Part shown: positions 56,281 through 64,000 of the stretch, piece by piece
Numbering within the stretch: position 1 is the stretch's first letter
How the letters are laid out: each line of letters starts with the position of its first letter
Assembly: GCA_032622095.1 (NCBI GenBank)
Contig: CP136068.1
Span: forward strand, 49,782,443-49,846,442
Direction of reading: 5' to 3'
Length of the DNA stretch: 64,000 nt
Source: Siphonodentalium dalli
Lineage: Eukaryota > Mollusca > Scaphopoda > Gadilida > Siphonodentaliidae
Notes under the pieces: generated by a model
What the model was told of the DNA's origin: nothing
The model's database searches: none
What the model saw: the letters and a program-made list of their open reading frames with translations, nothing else
Translations under genes and position numbers: made by a program

Positions 56281-57430
56281 TGTCCCCCGAAAAAAATAAT
56301 TTGGGGGACTATTAAAATAGCTGGTGTCCGTCCGGAAATGGTTTCCGGATGATGACTTTAGTTTCGGATATTAGATCAAAAGCAAATTTCATAGGTGAGT
56401 TTATCAGACTAAAATAAAGGTCAAGTTCGAATATGGGTTTGCTCCGCCCATTTTTGTGAGAGTTATGGCCCTTTTTTGACTTAGAAAACCCCTGAAAGTT
56501 GGTTTCCGGATGATAACTTTAGTAGAGTTAATCGGATTCAAACCAAATTTGGTATATTACTTTCTCCCAGCAAAACACAGGTCAGGTTCGAACTTGGGTT
56601 CTGCTCGACCATTTTTGGCAGAGTTATGCCCCTTTTTCGACATAGAAAATTCAGTTTTTCTTCTGTTTTTTTGGTTTCCGGATGATAACTTGATTTTGGA
56701 TTGATTATATGTAAAACTCGTTTTTTTGTGGATTACTTATATCAAAATACAGCTCAAGTTCGAATTTCGGTTTAATCCGATAATTTTTGCGAGAGTTATG
56801 GACCTTTTTTGTCTGCCGACCCGACTTACATGTATAAAACCCCAAAAGTTGGTGTCCGGATGATAACTTTAGTAGAGTTAATCAGATTTAAACCAAATTT
56901 GGTATGTGTCTTTCTCCCAGCAAAACACAGGTCAAGTTCGAATTCGGGTTCCGCCCGCCAATTTTCACCAGAGTTATGTCTCTTTTTTACTTAGAATTTT
57001 TGCCAATTTGAGGTTTCCAGATGATAACTTTAGTAAATGTGTACTGAATGAAATTAAATTTGGTATATGTAGGTTTACTAGCACAAAAGACAGATCAAAT
57101 TCGATTTCGTGTTCCGCCATGCCAATTTTTATGCGCAAACAACGGTCGTATCAAGCCGATGCTTAGAGGCGGACATGAGGTCTATCGACCTTTTATGCGA
57201 CTTGTTTTACTTAGAAAATTTCTCACTTTTTCGGTTTCCGGATGATATCTCAAGTTTGGATCCTTTAATTGCAAATACCGTTTTTATGTGGATCAGTCAT
57301 ATCACGATACAGGTCAAGTTCGAATTTGAGTTTGAACCGATGATTTTTCTCAGGGCTTTTCGACTTAGAAAATTCAATTTTTCTTGTAATTTTCTTCATT
57401 TTGTGCCAATTTGAGTTTATATTTTGAGTT
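56281..57430 (+). repeat. Hairpin-headed element with ~160-224 bp monomers
   Basis: Starts with a hairpin, 'tgtcccccga' ... 'tttgggggact'. 'ggtttccggatgataac' or a close variant recurs at about 56343, 56503, 56674, 56852, 57012 and 57236. Each monomer has 'caggtcaagttcgaattcgg'-type and 'agagttatggccctttttt' phrases. The Phe-rich ORFs in this block are artefacts. Confidence 0.82.
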
Positions 57431-58029
57431 TTAAGAGTTTTTTTAAGATTTGGTTATTTGTATGCATGTCAGTAATGAGACAATGCACAAGTGTCTTATC
57501 CATATAGTATACTTCTACAAAGCCTCCGCTCCAAATGAAGCCACCGGTTCGGGGGAAACTGTGGCCGAGCGGCCTTTTATATATCCAATCATTTTATATC
57601 CAGGTCTATATATCCCTCACTTGTATAGTTCTTCAGGTATTGATTGGTTTTTGAATGGGAAATATTAACCCATTGAATCCCATCTAAATGATCCCATGAA
57701 TTTTTAATATGCAGCTAACACAAAACATAATAATAAAAAATAACAATAATAAAAAAAAAACATAATATGTTATGTCTCACATGTAATAAGTAAATAAATG
57801 GAGTTGCTATGATGTTTATCTACTTAATGTCTTAACTATTTTGTCTTTAACTGCTATGGTACTTCTCTCTGACTATGGATTGAGCTTAATTACGGTAGCT
57901 TTATCACTCTATAAGACATATCTGTGTTGGAGTGACCTAATACATGTAGGTTGAAATCGAATGCCACATCCATGTTCCTATCGTGTTTATGTGAGCAAGG
58001 TGCCAAATAAGTCTGATTCCACTTGTGAA
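57431..58029. other. Nothing assigned
   Basis: AT-rich, with an (ataa)n-like patch at about 57727-57765. No gene. Confidence 0.4.
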
Positions 58030-58035
58030 CTTAAT

Positions 58036-58250
58036 GAGGCCCCCACCCCTACCCCCCACGGAATACCACTTAACACAGAGGGTGGAATACGGAATACCAG
58101 TTAACAGCCATATGGAATACATAAGCATATATACGTACGAATACCGGTATTTTTTGAATACCGAATACCTCCTAACAGAGGGGCCGGAATACGGCGTACC
58201 TCATAACAGGGCATGGAATACGGCGTACGAAAAGGGGGGGTGGGGGCCTC
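58036..58250. mobile_element. 215-bp MITE with GC-rich ends and 6-bp duplication
   Basis: Inverted ends GAGGCCCCCACCCC and GGGGTGGGGGCCTC, flanked by CTTAAT on both sides (58030-58035, 58251-58256). Inside, short units related to 'ggaatac..aata..acttaaca' and 'ggaatacggcgtac' repeat five or six times. No ORF of note. Confidence 0.85.
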
Positions 58251-58384
58251 CTTAATAGTATGGTGTGAATTGTTGAAACTTTTGCACTCATGTAAGGATT
58301 TATAAAAATAGCTAATCGTTATCGCCAAGGTATGGGTTAAACATCTGCCGATCGTGATCGGCCTCTCATTGTAAACTAGCTAAG

Positions 58385-59835
58385 AGTATGTATGAAGAAA
58401 CAAGACTATGTGTAAAGACTAGTAAATGGGAGATAAACAAGGATTTTCCTTCACACATCGGAGTGAGACATGGTGATAACTTAAGTCCTACTCTTTTTTT
58501 AATTTTCATGAATGACCTTCCCACCATTTTCGATAATAATTGCGATCCGGTATTGGTGAAAAATACAAGACTGAGTTGCTTAATGTATGCAGATGATTTA
58601 GTCATATCAGAATCCAATGAAGGTCTGCAACATTGTCTAGATAAACTGGCCATTTACTGCTAGAAGTTAATTTTGATAAATCATAAGTGATGGTGTTTAA
58701 TAAAACTACAGAGTCCCCCAATGAGGATTTATTCAGTCTTAGTGGCAAACAATTGTAAAATGTACAGACATACACATATCTTGGGTTGGAATTCTCAGCC
58801 TCTGTTAAATTTCAATGCGCAAAACACTTCACAATAGAGCACTTCAAGCCTTTTTTAAAGTTCGTAAATGTTTCCTGGACCAACAGCCTGGTACAAAATC
58901 ATTGCATATATTTGATCACACTGTGAAACCAATACTTCTTTATGATGCAGAAATATGGGCCACATATTCATACAAAAGATTTGAAAATAGATTCACATAA
59001 GTATTTATATAACATATGTAAGAGTCAATTTATTGAAAAGATGAACATAAAAATGAGTAAATATGTACTAAAGTTTAGAAAGAATGCAAGCACTAGGGCA
59101 GTATTGGGAGAGTAAGGGAGATTCCCTATGTTTATAGAAGCATTGCTCATGATGGTGAAATACTGGGTTAGAGCTGCTTCATCTAAAGATCCGTTAATTA
59201 AGGATGCTCTATTTCTATCTTATGAACTATTTAGAAGAAAAAAAGACTGCTGGTATGGTAGTGTACATGCAATACTTAAATATCTCAAAATTAATCTAAG
59301 TACATTAGTTCACCTATCAAACAAAAATATCAAACATAAAATATTAGGGGGGCTTCAGCAGTGGAGAGTAGAGTTATATAATGATCGGCCAACAAAGAGA
59401 CATGGGAACAAACTAAGGACATACCGTCTCTTCAAGAACAATATCAGATTAGAACCCTATCTCATAAATCCACCCCACAAAGTAAACTGATTATTAACAA
59501 AATTCAGATTAAGTGCTCATGATTTAGAAATTGAAAGAGAAAGATATATTGGAGTAGACGAGAAAGATCGAATATGTAAAATTTGTAACTTATCACGTGG
59601 TGACGATATTCATTTTTTACTAGAAAGTACTGCTTTGAATTCTGAAGCTAGAAATAATTTTTTTAGGGAAATGGAAATACATTGCCCTAACATATCAGAT
59701 TTAGAAAATGATGCAAAATTTATATGGATTATGTCTGCGGAGGATGAAAATATCATACAACATCTAAAAGTCTATATTGAGCATCTACACCAAACCAGAA
59801 ATGAAATACTCAAAGAGGGTGACAATACTTGATTA
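58385..59835 (+). pseudogene. LINE reverse-transcriptase C-terminal half
   Basis: Plus-strand frames in order: 'FPSHIGVRHGDNLSPTLFLI' and 'CLMYADDLVISESNEGLQHC' with the catalytic Y-A-D-D (near 58575-58640), then 'QPGTKSLHIFDHTVKPILLY' (58885-58945), 'VKYWVRAASSKDPLIKDALF' (59155-59210), 'RKKDCWYGSVHAILKYLKIN' (59240-59295), and a C-terminal 'RICKICNLSRGDDIHFLLES' knuckle-like segment (59565-59630) in which the last Cys expected is missing. Stops at about 58661, 59000 and 59490 break it. The clade is uncertain; the endonuclease and the first RT motifs are absent. Confidence 0.85.
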
Positions 59836-59907
59836 ATACTTAGCTAATACTATTACCATATTGTTTTATGTATGTAACATTACAATTCAATTCTATATAT
59901 GTAATTA
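59836..59907. other. LINE 3' flank
   Basis: Short AT-rich stretch, probably the 3' UTR of the LINE relic; no clear poly(A) or short-repeat tail is visible. Confidence 0.35.
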
Positions 59908-60302
59908 TACCCCCCGCAACGAAGTTAGGGGTGGGTATACTGGAGTCAGCTTGTCCATCGTCCGTCGATACGTCCGTCCGTCCATGGACACAAACTTGTC
60001 CGAAGTTTTTCTCAGTCGTTTTTTTTATCAATTTCCTTGAAACTTGGCACAGACATCAACCACCATGGGAACCTGTGCACCTGCGATTATGACATCTGTC
60101 AGACCTTTTTTGTTTGAGTTATCCCCCTTTTTCGACTTTTTATTCCTACATTTTTAGGTCAATTTTTAAAAAATGTGGCACACCTGCAATGGGAACTGTT
60201 ATTTTATTATTTTAACTAAATGTTTACTGACATGTGAAACATCTTAGTATTTTAAAAACAGGGGGGTATCCGTAGTCCCATTGGGACAGTCACACCTCTA
60301 GT
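59908..60302 (+). repeat. Interspersed element 'taccccccgcaacgaagtt', ends CTAG
   Basis: Starts with a C/G hairpin ('taccccccgcaacgaagtta' ... 'ggggtgggta'), then 'gtccgtcgatacgtccgtcc', 'ttccttgaaacttggcacag', and ends 'gtcccattgggacagtcaca' 'cctctag'. A 'gcgggggata' end near 1432 may be a relative. The short hairpin 'cccattggg' just before the end and the CTAG terminus recall Helitron-like 3' ends, but this is tentative. Confidence 0.6.
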
Positions 60303-60895
60303 TAACATTACATTCTGTTCTGAAACCATTAGCACAGTTGTATTGAGCTCCCCAGTTATCTTGCACTTTCAGATAAGGTCCCCTTTATATATTCAACATG
60401 CAGTTACTACATTTTGCAGTACATCTCATCCATCAGTATATTACCTTGACTGTTTGTTCTAATTCTCACCCACATCTTGACTTAAAAGTAGCTTATAATA
60501 GTTTGATTGTGGAATACAAAGGTCCTTACCTTAACCACAAGAAGACCGGGCAAATATTTAACCTTTCATTTCCTTATTTGACCAATCAACCCAATCATAT
60601 TTTGTCTTATGTTATTAATTTATTTGTTTATCGTTATTATGTATGATTACTCTGCTATAAAAGGCGTTATGATTAACACATTAAACTATTCTATTCTATT
60701 CTATTATATTATATTTGCGGACATGGTTGATCGATCATTATCTGTAGAATAAAAAAAACAGCTACATGCGCTGTCAGATTAAAGTGAACAATGAAATGAG
60801 AATTTGTGAAGCCAAAACATTTGAAGCAATACTGACTCATACTGAGTCTGTGCCTTCATAAATCTGATAGATATATATACGCCAGTACCGCTGAT
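60303..60895. other. Nothing assigned
   Basis: A 'tattctattctattctatta' microsatellite at about 60685. The ORF at 60398-60646 has no recognisable features. Confidence 0.4.
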
Positions 60896-61220
60896 GGGGT
60901 CATTGTCACACAAGGCATCGATCACATTCGTAGCCAGCTTTTTAAATCGATCTCAAATGTAGCCGGCTTTTCTATGGCGATCACATTTGTAGCCAGCTTT
61001 TCATATTCATGCGAGCCTCAATGAACAAGATTAGGTTAATCTCATTTTAGTCAGTTCTGGAACATGACATCCACATTTATTCACGAACGCGATGACGTCA
61101 TATTTCGCACCATATAAAGCATGGAATTAGAAAAGCTGGCTACGAATGCGATCGCTGGTGAAAAGCTGGCTACATTTGTGATTGATTTAAAAAGCTGGCT
61201 ATGAATGTGACAATGACCCC
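60896..61220. mobile_element. 325-bp foldback element with reiterated arm motif
   Basis: Ends GGGGTCATTGTCAC and GTGACAATGACCCC. Each arm carries 'gtagccagctttt' (or 'gtagccggctttt') three times, separated by 'atcgatc.ca.attngtag'-like sequence, mirrored on the other side as 'aaaagctggctac'. The non-paired centre is about 130 bp. Confidence 0.82.
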
Positions 61221-61624
61221 ATTGGCACCAGTACCAGTAATCGTATGGTCACAGATACAATTTCAGAGGATGTGCATTTGCTGTTCCAATATAATGGGAG
61301 ATCCATTCTGTATCAATAACACACTAATAGTAAACTAATTTAGACGTCATCTAATTCAAATTTTTATGTGCTATATCATATGTCTAATAATTGTCTATTT
61401 TGTCCAATGGAAGCAAAGGGATATTTTATGGATAACTACCAGAACTTCACGCCACAGTAAAAGTTCATACTGTAGCTGAAAGTGTTGTCTTGGTAGGTTT
61501 TTCAAAAATGATCTACGCCTGCGCTATTCCGCACACAATTTGTTTAACTGTAAATATGTTTATTCCTTGAGGTTCCATTCTCATTGTTCATATATGTATT
61601 GTTTTCAAATGTGCAATCTGATTT
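61221..61624. other. Nothing assigned
   Basis: No exon or repeat recognised. Confidence 0.4.
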
Positions 61625-61998
61625 ATCGCCCCTAAATTAGTATTGCTTCGGGGGTAAAAAATATTATATTTGAGTCGAGGAACCCACCCAGCAAAGCCCA
61701 AAGTTATCAGATTTCGAGTTATAAAATCTGTTATTTTTCACCACCTGGAATTTTTGGCGGCCTGGCAAACATTCGTCAAATGCCGACAAACATACTCTCG
61801 ATACCAAATTGCGTTGAACAAAATGTTGATTTTATATATAACACTTTTTTGGGCAATTTTATACTAGAGTTGACACTAGTGGATAGTTAGCATTATTTTT
61901 TGGCAATTAATCGATAATGATAACTGAAGCGGCATTTCAAGAAATGTTGTTGTTGTTGGAATCTGATTATATGGGGACCATCAAATTGGATTGTGTTC
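61625..61998 (+). mobile_element. Partial copy of the TTAA-flanked element (copy 3)
   Basis: 'cccctaaattagtattgctt', 'ggggtaaaaaatattatatt', 'gagtcgaggaacccacccag' and later 'ttgttgttgttggaatctga' correspond to parts of the 29302 and 38741 copies in the same order. The TTAA ends and the right arm are lost. Confidence 0.65.
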
Positions 61999-62199
61999 CT
62001 TTTATGTACTCAAAAATGTGTATCAATGAACATATCAAAGGGAACTTTTAAATAAAATGTGCGTCGAAAGGACGGTTATCTCAAAGGTTATGGCATTTCC
62101 AGGAGTGATAACTCTTAAAAAACATTCGAAGAAAATACTTTTCTCCATACCATAGACGAAGAAAGCACCCTGGAACATGACAAAAGTGTGAAATCATAG
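61999..62199. other. Nothing assigned
   Basis: Short spacer with no feature recognised. Confidence 0.35.
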
Positions 62200-62853
62200 C
62201 AGGCCTCAAAATATGGTGCTGGACATTTGCAGAATGAGGTCCCCAGAAGGTGAATTTAGTGATGTTGCTGCACATAGCCAATTAATTTCATTCTCTGCGG
62301 ACCTCATTCTGTATGGCCTCATCTGCTATGGGAGACCTGGACACAGATTTAAGTTCGAAGATGGTGATATGCATCTAGTGGGTACTTTGATTTATATGCA
62401 TTGTGTCGTCTGCCAATTTGAGGATATAGTTTAGAAACTGAGAAAGTAATTTTCTAAAGATTCTAAAGAAACTAAAAATCTTGGGATAATAAAGATATCT
62501 TCTAGATAAGATGAGGCCTAAGCAGAATGAGGTTCACAGAGGGTGAACTTACAGTAATGCCCAAAGTAATTGACCACTTAACCACAGCAGAATTATGGGT
62601 AATTTTTCAGGATTTAGTCGGAAATATGGCTTGTTGCCATTCATCGGAAAGCTGTCGTCAATAGCTTTCCGATGAATGGCAACAAGCCATATTTCCGACT
62701 AAATCCTGAAAAATTACCCATAATTCTGCTGTGGTTAAGTGGTCAATTACTTTGTGCATTACTGTAGTGATGCTTGCCCGTGGTGTAGCCTAATTAAATT
62801 CACCCTCTGGGGACCTCATTCTGCAAATGTCCAGCACCATATTTTGAGGCCTG
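62200..62853. mobile_element. GGTCCCCAGAGGG family element carrying a nested MITE
   Basis: Ends 'caggcctcaaaatatggtgc' + 'tggacatttgcagaatgagg' and the exact mirror at the right ('aatgtccagcaccatatttt' 'gaggcctg'). Left palindrome 62229-62310, linker with 'ctgctatgggagacctgg' and 'tctgccaatttgagga', right palindrome split by the 213-bp MITE. Without the MITE it is about 440 bp. Confidence 0.85.
62552..62764. mobile_element. 213-bp foldback MITE, nested (copy 3)
   Basis: CAGTAATGCCCAAAGTAATT to AATTACTTTGTGCATTACTG, TA on both sides (62550-62551, 62765-62766), centre 'agctgtcgtcaatagct'. It interrupts 'gggtgaactta|gtgatgc', the counterpart of 'gggtgaatttagtgatgc' in other family members, so the uninterrupted target is known. 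Confidence 0.94.
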
Positions 62854-62897
62854 AAGTTATTATCAAATTGAAGATTATGAGTCGTGTGTTCTCTAAC

Positions 62898-63350
62898 CAA
62901 GCCTTGAAATAGTGTCTGTCATTTGCAGAATGAGGTCCCCCAGAGGGTGAATTTAGTGATGCTATCCCTCACAGTGGGCTAACATACAAAATTCACCCTC
63001 TGGGAACCTCATTCTGCTTACAACTGATATGGGGGACCTAGGATCATATTCAGATTGAGGTTCCCCAGTTAAAGTTGGTGCATAATGACCACCCATTAGT
63101 CACCTCGATTATGCATTTTATATTCAGCAAATTAAGAATTATAGAATTTAACTGAACAGAAGGTAAACACAAAAGTAACTTAAGAACAATGTTAATTTGA
63201 GACTATAGGTACTTCCCAGAAGATGAGGCCAAAGCAGAATGAGGTCCACAGATAGTGAATTTGGTGATACCAGCCCACTGGGTAGCATCAATAAATTTAC
63301 CCTCTGGAGACCTCATTCTGCTAATGACAGACATACTATTTCAAAGCTTG
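62898..63350. mobile_element. GGTCCCCAGAGGG family, complete ~453-bp element
   Basis: Left 'caagccttgaaatagtgtct' + 'gtcatttgcagaatgaggtc' and right 'aatgacagacatactatttc' + 'aaagcttg'. Left palindrome 62930-63015, linker with 'aggttccccagttaaagttg' and 'acttcccagaagatgaggcc', right palindrome 63235-63322. The clearest complete member next to the nested one. Confidence 0.83.
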
Positions 63351-63494
63351 TTTCGATTGCAGGTTACCAAGAACGAGCACCAAGAACATAGCAGTTTCAT
63401 GTCCAATCTATTTAATACATGACATAATTTAATCTAGGATTATCAATCTTAGCACATGTAGTCATGGGAAGCCAAATTGACATTTAATAAATAA
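63351..63494. other. Nothing assigned
   Basis: Short spacer with no feature recognised. Confidence 0.35.
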
Positions 63495-63880
63495 TTGAGC
63501 TTAAGCGCAATAAGGAATCTCTAATTGCACTAAAGCGGAATAAGAATATTCGTTATTGCACTTAAGCACAATTAGATATTCCTTTATACGCAATAAGATA
63601 TTCCTTATTGCGTTAAGTGCCATAAGATCTTCTCTTATTGTACTTAAGCCCAATTAGATCTTCCTTGTTGCATTTAAGCGCAATTAGGGATTCCTACCTA
63701 ATTGGCTTAAGCACAATAAGGGAAGATCTAATTGAGCTTAAGCACAATAAGAGAACATCTTACTGTGCTTAAGCGCAATAATGAATATCTAATTACACTT
63801 AAGCGCAATAAGGAATTTTTTTATTGCTCTTAAGCTGTCTTAAGTGCAATATTGCGATTAAGCCTTAGCGCAAATAAGGA
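63495..63880. repeat. Quasi-palindromic CTTAAG array, ~30-bp units
   Basis: More than ten units built on 'cttaagcgcaataaggaat' and 'ctaattgcacttaagc', in both orientations, with CTTAAG or one mismatch about every 30 bp. Individual units are themselves palindromic around CTTAAG and around 'aatt' or 'ttatt' centres, and orientation appears to switch near 63680. No ORF. Confidence 0.8.
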
Positions 63881-64000
63881 AGATTTATTAAATGCCAAAT
63901 TGTCTTCCCATAAGTAGTTAGTAGAGGATAATAACTGGCTGCAAAAAATAACAAATCTTGAGGCTGCCTTAAAAGTCTGGGCAGGTTGGGATCAAAACCC
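63881..64000. other. Nothing assigned
   Basis: End of the window; no feature recognised. Confidence 0.35.

Overview
The window is eukaryotic nuclear DNA, AT-rich and crowded with repeats. Its interspersed elements carry tandem ~125-178 bp monomers, (GGAC)n runs and stock phrases such as 'ccataactctg' and 'accaaatttggt'. From memory these are typical of lophotrochozoan genomes, and a marine mollusc, probably a bivalve, is the best guess. There are no bacterial operons, rRNA genes or CRISPR arrays.

The only convincing host gene lies on the minus strand across about 8.9-30.6 kb. Five exons (28903-28396, 21267-20495, 13409-13240, 11570-11261, 9089-8881) have good splice acceptors and donors, and their phases agree at every junction (2+1, 1+2, 0+0, 1+2). 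They end in a TAG stop. A 29-nt microexon (30614-30586) also fits the phase. The encoded C-terminal ~656 residues (~666 with the microexon) comprise a Gln-rich coiled coil built on a 22-residue repeat, a membrane segment, a ~257-residue helical region carried by one exon, a second membrane segment, and a C-terminal alpha/beta-looking domain. I do not recognise the family. The 5' end of the gene is not identified.

Almost everything else is mobile or repetitive. 0.4-7.2 kb: satellite-bearing elements, a 213-bp foldback MITE, a 48-bp minisatellite and two head-to-tail Helitron-like elements. 9-30 kb: the gene, with introns holding MITEs, palindromic elements and minisatellites. 29.3-30.4 kb: a TTAA-flanked long-inverted-repeat element. 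31.5-36.4 kb: an LTR element (minus strand) interrupted by a hAT-like element and itself inserted at the edge of a ~165-bp-monomer array. 36.5-40.5 kb: a coding-like ORF, a 42-bp minisatellite, a reverse-transcriptase relic beside telomere-like DNA, a second TTAA element and a SINE-like stretch. 40.8-46.8 kb: two large foldback elements, the second with a nested insertion. 48-60 kb: tRNA-derived tandem repeats, LINE endonuclease and reverse-transcriptase relics, more monomer arrays and palindromic elements. 60-64 kb: foldbacks, nested MITEs and a quasi-palindromic CTTAAG array.

Several nested insertions allow target-site duplications to be read directly (TA, TTAA, 5-bp, 6-bp, 8-bp and 7-9-bp). 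The most striking general signal is that the two arms of several foldback families differ between copies but match each other within a copy.
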